Shown here one piece after another: positions 12,824-25,250 of a stretch of DNA of 64,000 nt. Both the position numbers and the translations under genes were made by a program. The notes under the pieces are model-generated. The model did no database searches. It saw nothing but the letters and a program-made list of their open reading frames with translations, and was not told the DNA's origin. Origin of the DNA: Plantago major. Lineage: Eukaryota; Streptophyta; Magnoliopsida; Lamiales; Plantaginaceae. Location: positions 1 to 64,000 of the forward strand of contig JAIFAC010000405.1 of assembly GCA_026545765.1 (NCBI GenBank), given 5' to 3'. How positions within the stretch are numbered: the stretch's first letter is position 1; each line of letters starts with the position of its first letter.

Positions 12824-13212
12824 AAAAATAATATCACATCATAGTGAAAATCGTTTGCATGGATCACTTGTCAAAACAATAACATTACACCTTTAACTCA
12901 ATCAAATATACACTATAGCCACACAAACCGTGGTAGCACTGGAAACTTTCACATAACATATCCCCTACCATAGGGTCACACACATAACTTTGAGAATCTT
13001 TATAATCGACAATCCCAGTAAGGGTCACACACTTCATAGGCATATCGATGAGCTTAAACATACACTTTTATACCATGCTTTTAACAAATCAATTTTTAGC
13101 ACATCACATGCATCGTAAAAATACACTTTTGGGTTTCACATACTTGATCCTTTCAAATAGACTATTATATCAAGTCTCATATGTTGATATAATAACCATA
13201 AGTTCTTTGTGA

Positions 13213-13215
<3 letters not shown>

Positions 13216-13262
<47 letters not shown>
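13216..13262. repeat. (AT)n microsatellite
   Basis: About 23 AT units with a single GT interruption near 13246; self-complementary, so it can form a hairpin. Confidence 0.9.
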
Positions 13263-13330
13263 CGATGTCTGAAAATAAAGCAAAAGTGTAGAAATCCCTT
13301 ACCTCGAAGGCGACTCGAATTTAAGCAACT

Positions 13331-14190
13331 TAGCTAAACCACAAAAGTGCTCTAAGCACCTCAAACTCTCCGGAAAACACCACTACGGTGGTGGTCGATG
13401 AGTGTCATTGTGATAAGGAAGAAATCAAGAAATATGGTGATGGTTCGTGATGAACATGTTTGCTCAGAATCAAAATAAATTGCATGTTTTCATGCAAACT
13501 CAGAGTCAAGATCAAATACATGTAGAAACAAAACGTGGTGGCTTAGAAGAGAGAGCAAAGTGGCTAGAAACTATTTTCTTGTAAAATCCACCAGCGAGAG
13601 TTAACAAGAGGAGGACGACAGGATCAAATTTTGGATTGAAAACTCACTGGCAAACCTAGTTTACGGTGAAATCGATCTCACGAGTCACTGATATATTGAG
13701 AGTCTTTGAGAGTCTACATAATAGACAAAAATATGTAATTTACACAAAAAATTATACAATCTCATTTTTTCGCGAGTTGACCCGGGTCAACCCGCATTTT
13801 TTCCTTACAATACACAGCTCCTTTCACGTGTCCATCCAGACATATTGGTACTTTGGATCAAATTGTCTATGTTTGATATATAATTGTCTATGTTTAGCAT
13901 GAGATTATTGATGACAACCTATTTATCCCAAATAAACACAATATTTATAAATAAACATAGAAATCAATTTCATTCATCAATCAATAAATGTCATACATAT
14001 AAAACAATACAAAAAATTTAAAATCACTATATCCAAACTACAATCATCTTTGCAAACAAATAAAACACCCTTGAATTGTTAATGACTCCTCTATCCACGT
14101 TTCCATCTTTATCATCAATCGTTTTCTTCATTCGACCACCATTTTTACGAAAACCTAGTATATGCAAAAAAAACATCAACAATTTGGCAA
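13331..14190. other. Non-coding DNA without clear features
   Basis: Short open stretches here have no recognisable motifs. The first part (13400-13660) has a purine-rich, less AT-biased texture, as in a degraded transposon or gene piece. Confidence 0.4.
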
Positions 14191-14194
14191 CTGT

Positions 14195-14715
14195 CATACA
14201 CAATTTTACCATAACAATAGACTATTACACAACAACAATAGACAACCAAGCTGCATAACTCATTGGCAACTGTCATACACAATTTTACCATAACGAACTA
14301 TTACACTCTGAAATAGACAACCAAGTGCATAATTCACGGCTTGTCGGGGACAATGCTCACACTAGCATGGGACTCAATGGACACACTCATGAGCATATTC
14401 ACACGACTATTCAACTATTTGTGGCAAGTATACACAATTTTACCATAACAATAGACTATTACACTCGTGACAATGACAACAACGCATAACTCATTGTATT
14501 TGTCATACACAATTTTACCACAACAATAGACTATTACACTACAACAATAGACAACCAATTGCGTAACTCCTTTGGCATGGGGACAATGCTCACACTAGCA
14601 TGGGACTCGATGGACACACTTCATGAGCATATTCACAACCATTCAACTATTTGGCAAGTATCATACACAATTTTACCATAACAATAGACTATTACACATG
14701 ACAATATACAATTTA
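14195..14715. repeat. Local tandem array of an ATACACAATTTTACCATAAC unit
   Basis: The phrase CACAATTTTACCATAAC (one copy CCACAAC) plus GA/ACTATTACAC recurs near 14199, 14279, 14433, 14509 and 14667. A longer block beginning GGGGACAATGCTCACACTAG recurs at 14346 and 14579, giving a higher-order period of about 233 bp. The units differ by indels, so the array is old or poorly assembled. Confidence 0.75.
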
Positions 14716-15204
14716 AAACAATACTACATGAAGTCTAACCATAAAGTAATATAACAAACATCAACTATTTACACATAAACATGTATAATGCACACAAAAG
14801 CATAGACGATTTTTTTAAAAAAACTACATAAACCCTAACCATAAAGCAATGAAATCAAAACATCATCTATTTACAATTAAACATACAATATTTGCATGAA
14901 AATCTAAACATAATCGAACACTACAAACAAACAAAGCAAAAGCTAAGAAAAACAAACTGAAAATATAGAAAACACATGAACATAAATACTTACAGGTCAA
15001 ACATGCACAATTAAGGTTCAAACATCAACAATTACACCTGAATATACAGTTACGCGAAATCACTAAAAATCACCAAAGCCAAACGAAAAATGAAAAAAAA
15101 AACTGAAGAATCGAGATAAGAAACCTGCAAATCGAGGAAACCACAATGTTATGACTTATATGTGTTGAGTAGTCGGAGATCCGCCGGAGAAGACAACCGG
15201 AAAA

Positions 15205-15475
15205 GCTTCGAATTCCGGCCAACCGTTTCAAAGTTGACGAATGAAAAACAAAACCGGTAGAAAGGTAGATCGGGCCATGAGCTACTCGAATATCGTCGAA
15301 TTTAAGATTGGTGGTCGGACGGAGATATCGTAGGAAAAGCCTTCAATTCGCCGACCATTTCAAAAGTCAACGAATAAAAAACGAAACCGGTAGAAAGGTA
15401 GATCGGGCCATGGGCTACTCAAATATGTGATCGGATTGAAGATTGGTGGTCGGACGGCGGAGATATCGCCGGAAA
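15205..15475. repeat. Two-copy tandem duplication of about 130 bp
   Basis: Both copies contain ACCGGTAGAAAGGTAGATCG and GATTGGTGGTCGGACGG. The first runs about 15210-15330 and the second about 15344-15470. The copies differ by scattered substitutions and small gaps. The following 15480-15560 is GA-rich, like a UTR. Confidence 0.75.
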
Positions 15476-15560
15476 TGTGATCGGAAAAGAGAGAGAAAGG
15501 AAGAGGAGAGGGTAGAGAGAGAGCGACGAAAGAAGGAAATGAAAGAAAAAAGAAAAATAG

Positions 15561-16246
15561 GGTATTATATTAACTGACAACCCGTTTTTAGATCCATATT
15601 ATCGAACCCGCAACCCAGGATCCGCGAATTGACCCGCGAATTTGAATAGAAACCAAGTCATTCCCAAATTGTGTATAATTATGTATTTGTTCAGGACTCT
15701 CATAGTATATATGACTCTTTTAAGTTTTAGTATTACCGATAATTAAAGAATAAACAAGGGTTTCATAATTTTAGTAGTAGTACTAAATATGGGCTCGGGT
15801 CTAATAATCAGAAAATTGGTTTTAAAAATATTACTACGCACAGTCCACTATAAAAACTAAAATTAAACTATAAAATCGAAATAAAATAAAAAGAACGAGT
15901 TCTTACAATCAGTCAGACCTCATTAATGTGGGTCCATCCAAGACTTTGTGGAAAACAAAAGGGAAACTTTGTTAATAAAAATTTAGAAAAAAATAAAAAG
16001 AAAAATTAAATCAAAGAAAATTCAAAAAGAAAAGAGAACAAATCGGAGTAGTACAAGAAATATTGCTCCGAGTTGGAGCTAACAACTGTCAATCCGAAGC
16101 TCTAGTGGAGTCCAAATCGTTTTGCTATATTTTTTTCTATTTTTTTTAATTTCATAGCATTTAACAATAAATAAGGTCTTAATAAAAAATATTAAAAGAT
16201 AAAGGGCTTAAGTTGGGAATAAATAAGAATATAATACATTTTTAAA
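15561..16246. other. AT-rich non-coding DNA
   Basis: Poly-A/T rich stretch with no motif recognised. Confidence 0.45.
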
Positions 16247-17560
16247 ATGATAAAATACGATAACTTTTCAATGGAAAAGTATTACCCATACTCTAAGACC
16301 GGGATCTTCATGCGAGAATTTCACAGTTTGAGCGATTATGGCGGGACTAGGCATGAGGCACAAGAGCGCTTCAAACAATTCCTAACTCAATGTCCCCATA
16401 ATAATTTCGACGATATGACCCTATGGAATAGTTTCTACACGGGACTAGGTAGTGACGGTTGGTGGATATGAGTCTTGGAGGCTCGATCATGCATAGTGCA
16501 ACTGAAGAGATTGTGGGTGCTTTTGAAAGACTATTAGTTGAATCCAGCTGAGGCGTGCGAGGAAAGTTATAAGGGCTTGAGAAACTCCAATATTGAAGAT
16601 GCAATTGGGGTAGAAATGGAAACCTCTCAAGATCCACCTCCCAAAGCTTCATAGCTAGAATGATACTCCCTCATGGGAGAAATTCATACATTAGGGTTGT
16701 GCGTAGTTTATGTGAAAAGTTAAAGTAATGATATAATATAGAAAATGAGGGGAAAGTGTACTTTTAATCTTAAAAATGTGTAATTTGAGTGTATTTGTTG
16801 GGTGTGTGACATCTTCCTTTTCCAGTAATGTAAGAAATTATGTGAGGCTAAAAATAAAGTTATGCGGTGAGTGAGTAGAGTTTATGGCAAAAATGGAAAT
16901 GGACTATCGAGTTCTGCAGAAACCAGTTAACAAAGGATGGCGGTTTGAGGTAATTGAATAGTCCCATAAGAGATTGGGAGTTGTTGTGGGAGATTTGTTT
17001 TCTAGAGCACATAGAAGGGAGGTCAATCAGCTTCCTAGCACAACAGAAAAGGCAATTTTTGTGGATGTAGTTGTTGGTCTAGTGGACAAGAAGATATTTG
17101 ATGAAACACATGTGGTAGTATGTTGCAAATGTGGGCACCATGCCTTACACTCAATGAGACAAAAGTTTGAGAGTTTTGATAACTTTCGATGCGTGAGGAA
17201 CCTCTAAAACCTCACAAGGGCGATGATAGCATATAAAGCTCCGTGTGGAGAACCGTATGGTTCGGTAAGCAAGGTTGTTGAAACCTTGATGCTCTGCTTT
17301 GGTTTAATCTGGTCCACCAATTATTTCAAAGGTGGAGAAGGATGTGAGTAATGCGAAATTTTGATTTATCTATGGATATTGGGAAACTTGAGGTGTAGTT
17401 AGTGCGGTTGATACAAGTGCTAGCTCAATCATGACTTTCGATACACATGAGGAGCTTTGTTTGAAGGAATGATTAGATGAAGGCTATGATGTTACTTGTA
17501 GATGGGTCCGAGGGCGAGACCTCAGTGTTTTGAAAGCGTCATAGTCGGATGAAATATCAA
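16247..17560 (+). pseudogene. Athila-like Ty3/Gypsy gag and protease remnant
   Basis: The first 74 codons carry the retrotransposon gag signature EAQERFKQFLTQCPHNNFDD, then a WNSFYTGL-like end, close in pattern to plant Athila gag. Broken pieces follow (a GGSIMH and EEIVGAFERLL block near 16480-16530). A protease remnant at about 17400-17545 is legible in mixed frames: VDTSASS, then a TYEE-like stretch, then KAMMLLVDGSE. The minus-strand element at 53145-59279 has the same gag-protease order and related residues (ERFKQLLGQ; MMLLADGS). No reverse transcriptase follows. Confidence 0.65.
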
Positions 17561-17708
17561 ATGATGCAAATAACTCCTCTGGAGGGACAACAGAGCATGA
17601 AATATGATATGATGAAATAATTTCAATTTTTACAAGAGCTATTGGGAATGACAAGTAATTTGTGTAGAATGCTTCAAAATAAGTCTCAAGATATTCTAAA
17701 TGCTATGA

Positions 17709-18440
17709 GTGCGGTGTCAAACACAAAAGAAGTGGTTCGAAATTTTAGATAAGATGGATGCATTGGAAGCATTATGGAAAAAAGTTAAGATGTTATGTTG
17801 CAAAATGAAATCGAAACTGTTGATATGGATGGTCTTCGTCGTTCTATTAAAGGTGGTGCTCGAGCTAATTTTGTTACTTTGGGTCATTATTATCGAGTTG
17901 AACTGTTTAATGGAACAATATATTGCATGTTGCAAGAGATGAACTTTCGATTTAATGAAGATGCAATAGAGCTGTTGAAGTTGAGTTCCTCTTTTATCCT
18001 AAAGGTGATCATAAGTTATTTGTGGTTGGCGACATTTGCAAGCTAGTGAAAAAATTCTATCCGAATTTACTAGTGAATAGAAAACACACCTTAGATTTCA
18101 GCTGGGTCTTTTTAAAGTTGATATTCAGAAAAATACAAAGCTTCTTATCTCTATACTTTCCGAGTTGTGCACAGTGTTGACTAGAACACGAAAGTCATCT
18201 TCTTACATTCTTGTTAATAGGTTGATTCGGCTACTATTGACTCTTCCCGTTTCTATAGCAAGTTCTGAGCGTGCATTTTCCGCCATGAAAATTGTAAAGA
18301 CAAGACTGAGGAGTTCAATGGAGGATGACTTCATGTCTAGCAATTTGATAATGCATATTGCGAAAGAAATTGTCGAGGTTTTTACATTGATTCAATCATT
18401 GATGATTTCGAGAAGATGAAGTGATGTAAGTCGATTTTCA
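17709..18440 (+). pseudogene. hAT transposase C-terminal remnant
   Basis: The last 84 codons (18165-18419) contain LTLPVSIASSERAFSAMKIV followed by KTRLRSSMEDDF, the hAT dimerisation domain. Upstream, at 17795-18100 with frame changes, is the neighbouring segment: MDGL, GHYYRVELFN, a MNFRFNEDAIELLKLSSSF block and a DICKLVKKFYP-like piece. hAT transposases of this type (with a DUF4371-like centre) move DNA elements by cut and paste. The N-terminal zinc finger and catalytic centre are missing and no TIRs were found, so this is a fragment. Confidence 0.75.
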
Positions 18441-18711
18441 TAGAAGTGGGTCAATATTTTAAGAGATAATTTTTGAGATTTGAATCGTTTATTCATTTTT
18501 GGTTTGCCTTCATCATGATGTGGTTCTTTCTTTTCTTTCTTTTTACTTGGACATTCATATTTAAATATTTATGATGCATTTTAGTGTCTAAAATATTGAC
18601 CCGACTTGACCCTGAATCGTCCTAGCCTGACCTAAACAAATTACATATAGTGCCCATGTTATAATACTCCATCACGCCCACTTTCAAAGTCTGGCGCCGC
18701 CCCTACTCCGC

Positions 18712-19290
18712 TGATGGAATCTGGTCCACCAATTATTTCGAAGGTGGAGAAGAGTGAGTTTTGATTTAGCTATGGGTATTGGGAAACTTGAGATTGTAGT
18801 TTATACCGTACGTTGATACAAGTGCTAGCTCCAATCATGACTTTCGATATATATGAGGAGCTTGGTTTGAATAGGAATGATTCCGTTGAAGGCTATGATG
18901 TTACTTATAGATGGGTCCCCGAGGAGACTTATGAGTATTGTTAAAAACATCACAGTCACATTAGATGGAGTACATGTGGTGTTGGATTTTGTTATTGGGA
19001 AATTTCCTAGAAGGGAAATGAGCACTTGGATGAGACATGATACTTTTCGGACGTCCGTTTATGAACAATACTCAAATAGTGGTAGACTTGCACTCTCGTA
19101 CCTGCACTTTTGAGGTATAAGGCAAGCAACGGAAGTTGCAAGCCTATTTCGATTCAATTTATCATTGTCGAGGATTCAACCAACGTGCATGGATGGACAT
19201 ACTGACCCCCTATATATTTATTCTTACTTGCGAGGCGTAAAAGGCGTGAAATTCGATCTTGAGAGTACCGTTAATTATGAACTCTCTAAG
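18712..19290 (+). pseudogene. Second copy of the Athila-like protease remnant
   Basis: From TCTGGTCCACCAATTATTTC (18720) the sequence repeats the stretch starting at 17311, with substitutions and small gaps, up to the DGS region. It then goes further than the first copy: ITVTLDGVHVVLDFVIGKFP at 18945-19010 and a CTF.V.GKQ-like end near 19120, the same end as the protease at 56090. Two copies flanking the hAT piece imply a segmental duplication or two insertions. Confidence 0.6.
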
Positions 19291-19299
19291 CTAGTTAGT

Positions 19300-19990
19300 T
19301 AAACTTCAGCTATACATAACCCAATCTCAAACAAATTGTTATCGATTATTAAATTCTTTTTATTTTGATAGTAATAATGATTAATTGGAGTATAAGTGTG
19401 TAACAATTTACAAATACAAGCATAATATATACCAGAATTGGTACGTAAACCGAGATCGACCGTGCAAATGAGCAATCATCTTTAGACTATGTGAAATCAA
19501 ATCGATGATGATGGTTAAGTGACAAAGAAACTGACAGTGAGAAACACAAGAGGCAAAGGTGTTCCCGACAACCATAACTATAATATTGTGATTAATTAGC
19601 CTTAATGTGAATAGTATATGTTCAAGTGCATGCATGAGAATTTGCGGCAACTATATATAATTAACTACCTAAACATTTCTTGTTATTTTAACATACATTA
19701 ATCTTGTCTTTTGTTTAATAAATAAAACAATGTGCTTTTCTTTTGGAATGATTCAGCACCACTATGCATTTGGAGTATTAAAGTTTTATAACAAGAAAAA
19801 ACACATGATCAACTTCAACACTAATTAAGCACTCATTTTCGCTTCGAGATTTCCACACAAGAAGGTTCCATTTTACTTGGATCGACCGTATTCATGGCGC
19901 GCGAGTTCAATTTGTATGTACGTTGATGTATGCTAGGTAAAGTATTGTGTGTGTGTAATTGGTATAGGAGCCGGTGTGGTAGAAAGAATT
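19300..19990. other. Intergenic DNA without recognised features
   Basis: Low-complexity AT-rich sequence; no gene or repeat boundary was seen before the LTR end at 19991. Confidence 0.45.
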
Positions 19991-20106
19991 TGTTGGTATT
20001 TTTGTGTAGATATCATTGACATCTACAATTACTACCATATGATTTGAAAATTTCTTGATGGAGAATTTACCTTTTGTTTAGAGAAAATAGAGAAGAGAAT
20101 AGAGTT
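19991..20106 (-). repeat. 3' LTR of Copia element B, distal part (split)
   Basis: The plus strand starts TGTTGG at 19991, the expected complement of a ...CCAACA LTR end. The LTR is cut at 20106 by the Tat element and resumes at 33925-34041, where its other edge reads TGTTATTAAATG on the minus strand. Together the pieces give an LTR of about 228 bp plus the duplicated GAGTT. The outer edges are inferred from TG/CA ends only. Confidence 0.5.
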
Positions 20107-20779
20107 TGATATGTACCTTTAAGTCCTACTCCCGAACTAAGAAGACTTAATCATATCGGACAATGCTATCGAGGAGTTCGACCTCACCAAAGTTAAAGGT
20201 CGATTACACCAAAATCAAGAGGCCGACCCTCTAATACTTCAACCTTGGACTACAATCCAAGCCTCATCAACTTAAATGGGCCAAGCCCATTAAAGGCCCA
20301 AAGCCCAACTTCTAGCATGGGCGAATCCGGACCGTATACTTGGCAATCATCGAGAGGATGATAACAAATCTTGCCTATAAATCTGAGGCCTCTACTCCTC
20401 ATAAGCGGTAAGTAACGACTTCAAAATCTACTATCGAAGTTTTTAAGTCCTAGATTGAAAAGTCGACCGACTTATTAACTAGTTGAATATAAGTGCCGGG
20501 TTGTCCTAGGCAAACCGCCCAAAAGTCTAACCCTTATTTTCTTGTCACGGATCAACGGACACCACCGAGGACCCGACAGAGCAGAGGGACGGACTCGACC
20601 TCGTCCACTTTTTCGTCCGCACACTTTCCGACCTTCGAAGTCACGAATTTAATCAAAGTAAAAGCGACTTGAACCGAGGACTATTAGACTTCCGCTAACT
20701 AATATCAACGTTGAGCAAGAACTACATCCATCTAGGCGTCGACGAACTAACTAGCGACTTATCCATTTTACCCACATCA
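20107..20779 (+). repeat. 5' LTR of Tat element
   Basis: 673 bp, TGATATG...CATCA. It matches the 3' LTR along its length but is 23 bp shorter, mostly through scattered one-base gaps (for example ATCGGACAA against ATCGGGACAA, CTAGGCGTC against CTAGGGCGTC). Confidence 0.95.
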
Positions 20780-20782
20780 TAT

Positions 20783-20798
20783 TGGCGCATGCGTGGGA
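20783..20798 (+). other. Primer binding site of Tat element (probable)
   Basis: TGGCGCATGCGTGGGA begins three bases after the LTR. TTGGCGC followed by GTGGG is the usual primer-site pattern of plant Tat elements; the exact tRNA cannot be named from here. Confidence 0.6.
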
Positions 20799-20818
20799 AT
20801 CACTTAGTACAAAAAGCC

Positions 20819-22800
20819 ATGGCTCCACTAGAAGGCGTACTAGAAGGGCGACTCGGTAATCCTTAGATCAACAACTTGATGTTGGGCCCGAAGTCAATCT
20901 GCAACCGCTTTAGGAAGTCGATCCTTTCACGGGAATCAGCGAATCAATGAACATGATGATAGGGATGGCCTCGAAGCTTCTCTTTCCACCACGGAATGAC
21001 GAGCAGGACAACGCCCTCCCGATCCACTGACTCAGACACCGTAGCCTTGATATGTTATACCTCGGTCACTGGCGGTCTCTTGGCGGATCTGATGAAGCTC
21101 AAATTCAACTTTTGCAAGCCGCCCATTACTAAGGACCCAACCTCAATTAGGGCCGGTGAACCTCCCACAACTCTAACCATGCACCATGAAGAAGCGCTCC
21201 GTGTGCGATCGAATCGACCCCAAGTAGCAGCAGATCATGTGGTGGAATCCAGAGGACCCCGAACTCTCGAAATATCGATCGGTCAAAGTCTCGAGCCTCA
21301 AGCCATAGAGCCGGAGACTTCTGAAACATGCTAAATCATGGGGCTCGGAGTAATTTGCACTCGAGAAACAATCGGAGGACAGGTAGAGGAGAATATAGAA
21401 TCGGCGAGAAAAGCGTCGTGACCAACTCCTTCTCGAACCACCGTCTGAAATTGCAGCGTCAAGATGGCGGGAGAAGGGACCACGGGGAATCTGACGAGGA
21501 GAGCGAAACTCTCAGCGGCAAGGCGACCTCCACCCAAAACCATCCGCCATGAGCGATTCCATAATGAAAGAATCGATGCAACGGGATGACTAAGAATGAT
21601 GATTATCGAGACCACGGAAGGGGAAGCCGAGATAGAGGAAGGGAACATCATCGAAACCGAACCAGGTCAAGGTCTGCCGGGACTCATAGGGGGGACAGGC
21701 ACATGGATGAAACCGAACAAATTAAAGAACAGGTTAGGATCCATGAAGCGCCTAGAATTGGAGCAGTCAAAGCTAGAAACACTTACCCATGCAAGAGATA
21801 TCATGAAATATGGAAGGAGCCTGAATCCTCTTTGCGAGCTATGAGGGACACGAACTCCCTCCGGGAGGAGTGCCCCAGTTCTAAGGAAAGCGTATGAGGG
21901 AATCACATGCCGATAGATCACGAATTCGTTTTGAGGCATCCACAGGAGGCATGGGAGTAGCGGACAATGTAAATGCAGTTATTTCCCAACACCCTCTGGA
22001 CCATGACTTGGTGGAAGCACCTCCGACCAACACTATAACATCACAGGACGGATGATGTGAATTCACTCTACGATTGAGAACTTCCTCGAAACATCTCGTC
22101 GATCGGCTACTTGGCGAAATTGTGCAAAAGGAACATGAAAGCTTGAGATCGTTTGTCAAAGGTTTGAACAAGCGATTGTCCTCGTTGAGTCACACCCATC
22201 AAAGATCGAGTATTCCATGGGCGAGAACACCAACAACGCTTCATTCCGCTACGATTGTTGATGCAGAATAACCACCGAGCGAGTTGAATGAAGTAATCAA
22301 AAATTCTTGAGCACACACGAAACCCTCGACAAAATGGTAGTGAGAGCCGAGGTCAAGAAGGAAAAACCGATGCGGATAACACAAGGTTGGGAAACCAACA
22401 TTTGACAAAAGCGAAAAGGTGATAGAAGAGGAAGGGTTGAGAAGGAGAAGATCTCCCGAAAAGTTTACATAAACTACGCTGACCTAAAAGCCCCAAGGAA
22501 TAAATCTTGACCATCATGCAAAGTCGAGGCTTCCCAATCAATAGCCCCCCAAGCACGAAACCGAGTTCACGGGAACTTCGAGCAATCTTATCACTTCCAC
22601 CAGACGGGACACTCCACGGAAAATACACGCACCTCGGCGAAATCCGAGGTTGATCGAAATGGGATATTTGCAAGAATACATCATGAGGAAGCGAGGGCAC
22701 CGACCAACAGCCGGACGAAGAGTACCGATCCGATGAGCAGCGTGGTGCAAGGACCAGAAATGCATCTCCCGTCGTTCTCCTCCCGGAAGGTCTAGCCCTA
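20819..22800 (+). pseudogene. Gypsy gag (Tat element), frameshifted
   Basis: An ATG at 20819 (MAPLEGVLEG) lies 40 bases after the LTR and is a likely gag start, but the frame closes within 20 codons. A charged Arg/Asp/Glu-rich stretch follows at 21350-21900. The gag core is recognisable at 22115-22170, where QKEHESLRSFVKGLNKRL matches the E.ESLRSFV.RFN motif of plant gypsy gag. The region up to about 22800 is coding-like but shifts frame repeatedly. Gag forms the particle shell. Confidence 0.65.
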
Positions 22801-23109
22801 GGCATAACAGTGAAAGGCTGCTCCTATCAAGAGGCGCTCGTTTAGCCCGAAGACAATCGGTGTTACCGGACCACGAGCAGGAGAGGGCCGAGAGGCTAGG
22901 AGATCCCCAAGTTGACGCGAGAAGCGGGAGGGTAGCATCGTCGAAACTCAACCGCTTCGTAGATGATAACCCGTCCGTTTGGGAGAATACTTAGCATTGG
23001 GAGGACCTCTGGAGGAGCGGTAGGAAAGCTCGAGAAGCCATGGCAAGATCCTTTGAAACTCGGATGAAATCCGTCAATATGGTGGCTCCCGGCACCAATG
23101 TGATCACCT

Positions 23110-23592
23110 TTGACGAATCTGAGAGCACCCCCTCCATGCAAGGGAAAAGGATTGGTCCATGACCCGAATGTCCCCTTAGTAGTGGAAATGGACATAGCAG
23201 GTTATGAGATCACAAAGGTATTAATCGATACCGGTGCCTCCTCTAACATCCTCTTCATGAGCACTGTCCGAAAAATGGAAATGAGTTTAAGAGGATTGTT
23301 ACCGGTGACAACGGACCTCGTTGGCTTTGGAGGAAACCGGATCAGGCCAAGAGGAATCCTGTATCTCTCGATTTCCATGGGAAAAGTTCCACTCAGGGTT
23401 ACTCACCAAGTCCCTTTTCTTGTCACCGAGGCAGGTTGCGAATACAACATAATTATGGGGAGACCGGCTCTAAATCAATTCAAAGTAGTGGTGTCAACCT
23501 TCCACCTAAGGACGAAATTTCCCACCGCGGCGCCGGATCCCTCGGTGGAGATCGGAGAAGAGCATGGGAATGCTACACTCTCTCTACTATAA
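23110..23592 (+). CDS. Gypsy aspartic protease domain (Tat element)
   Basis: An uninterrupted stretch of 160 codons. IDTGASSNILF at about 23224-23256 is the catalytic aspartate loop of retropepsins. The flap and the closing IIMGRPALNQF block (23450-23485), corresponding to the G-R-x hydrophobic motif of gypsy proteases, follow at normal spacing. It cleaves the Gag-Pol polyprotein. It is part of a longer polyprotein, and the ATG at 23110 is an in-frame Met, not a demonstrated start. Confidence 0.85.
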   Translation: MTNLRAPPPCKGKGLVHDPNVPLVVEMDIAGYEITKVLIDTGASSNILFMSTVRKMEMSLRGLLPVTTDLVGFGGNRIRPRGILYLSISMGKVPLRVTHQVPFLVTEAGCEYNIIMGRPALNQFKVVVSTFHLRTKFPTAAPDPSVEIGEEHGNATLSLL

Positions 23593-23929
23593 GGCGTCCA
23601 CGACCTTTTAGGAGTGAACATGATATAAGGAGAAGAAGATGGCCAGGAGAACAAAGAAAGCGATGCCTCTTTATCCAATAAGAAAGCCGAAGGAAGTGGC
23701 GAGAAAGACCTCTCGGGAAAGGAATTAACTGGTTGAAAATGGGCGTAGAGAAAAAGAAAATGGCCGCAACGGCCAAGGAGTGCGAGGATAGAATCGATGA
23801 ATATCAAGTCAGTCCCCCTGAACCACAGTGAAAGCCACCAAAAGCTTCTTTCATGAGAATCGGATAGACCCCCGAAGGCGTCTTAGAAATCCCAATTGAA
23901 GAGGATATCCGAAAAAAGCAGTGTAAATC

Positions 23930-25250
23930 GGCTCGGAAATGGGCCTTGAAACAACCATCAAAATGATTGCCTTCTTAAGAAAGAATGCGATGTTTTTGCA
24001 CAGGGAAAAGATCGACGGTATAGATCCTCGAGTCATGGTACACGAACTCCACGTTGATCAAATGTCCGACCCATTCGGCGGAAGAAGAGAGACCATGGTC
24101 ACATCCAACACGATCATCGTAGATGAGGTAGAAACGACTACTCAAGGCGAGGACACATTGAGGAGGTTCATTACTCGATTGGATATGCAATGTGATCCTA
24201 GTAGAGAAAAGTCCGGAAAATGGAGGATGTGCAATGACTTCACCGGTCTCAACCGTTTACGCGAAGGATCCCTATCCCCGCGAATTGATCAATTGGTAGA
24301 CTCAACCGGGTGTCCTTTGTTGAGTTTCATGGATACTTTTCAAGGCTTCTATCGGATCAAGATGGCGAGCATGATATCGAAAAGACCGCTTTTATCACCG
24401 CGGGGAGTATCTTGTTTCAAGGTCATGCCATTCGACTACGAAATCTTTGGCGCCACTACCAAAGATTGGTGAACGAATGTTCAAAGAAGAGATTGGCAAA
24501 TCAATGGAGGTTTATGTAGATGACATGCTAGTAAAAAGTAAGGAGACATCGATCACATCCCTCATACGGAAAGATGTTTTGCCATAGTAAGAAAATACGG
24601 AATGAAACTCAATCCACGAATGCACATTTAGATGGCGGAGGAAAATTCTTGGGGTACATGGTGACCTGAGAGAGGATCGAGGCAAACCCGGAAAGATAAA
24701 AGCCATATTGGAGCTTCCACATCCGGAGAAACTTCGAGGGCGTTCGAGACTTATAGGAAGGTTATATCCCTTAGCCTTCATTTCGGATCGGTGAAAAGAA
24801 CCTCCCTTTTTCAAAATCTAAGGAAAAGCGGACAAATTTGAATGGAACAATGAGTGCAAGGAGGCATTTGAGAACTTGAAGCTCTATTTATCCTCCCGCC
24901 TCTACTTTCCAAACCCGGAAGGAGAGCTCTTGTACATCTATCTAGCCATCACTCCTGAAGTGGTGAGTTCCGTCTGGTCATCTTGAAGACGAACACCTTC
25001 CGTGTACTACGAGTAAAGAAATCTTTGGGAGCAATGAGAAAAACTACAAGGAAATAGAGAGGTATGCCTATTATGCAGTAGAGGCCTCCGGAAGCTCAAG
25101 CCGTACTTAGTTCCCACAAGATAGTGGTCCTCACGAACCAACATTGAAACATGTCTTAGGTGGCCTCGAAGTCGGAAGGTTGGCTAAATGGACAATTGAG
25201 TTAGGAGATCATACGATCGAGTATCAAGCTCCATCTGCCAAAAAGCCAGT
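23930..25250 (+). pseudogene. Gypsy reverse transcriptase and RNase H (Tat element), broken
   Basis: Recognisable in order: KWRMCNDFTGLN (24218-24253), the RT finger motif; PRID.LVDST and LLSFMD.F.GFYRIKM (24278-24365), the first catalytic aspartate region; F...VMPF (24415-24435); VYVDDMLVKS (24510-24540), the catalytic centre; KCTF and FLGYMV-like pieces (24620-24665). The RNase H segment lies at 24880-25250. Frame changes occur near 24370, 24470 and 24540 and later, so the enzyme is not intact as written. Codons between breaks remain well conserved. Confidence 0.85.

Larger units (their letters stand above)
12497..13330. repeat. Unclassified dispersed-repeat-like segment with TGTCACGCCCC start
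   Basis: It opens TGTCACGCCCC and leads to a block around 13300 reading CTTACCTCGAAGGCGA. Such openings occur in LTRs of some plant gypsy elements, so a solo LTR or LTR fragment is possible. I could not find a matching end or a target duplication. The segment contains both microsatellites listed separately. Confidence 0.3.

Noticed and set aside
12799..13262. CRISPR-like or centromeric repeat array
   Set aside because: Only simple AC and AT microsatellites separated by unique sequence; no regular spacers.
22353..22951. Two long overlapping minus-strand open frames (150 and 137 codons)
   Set aside because: They lie opposite the gag-protease region of the Tat element; composition is Ser/Pro/Leu/Cys-rich as expected of an antisense shadow, and no motif is visible. 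The real antisense gene of the element is at 27990-31221.
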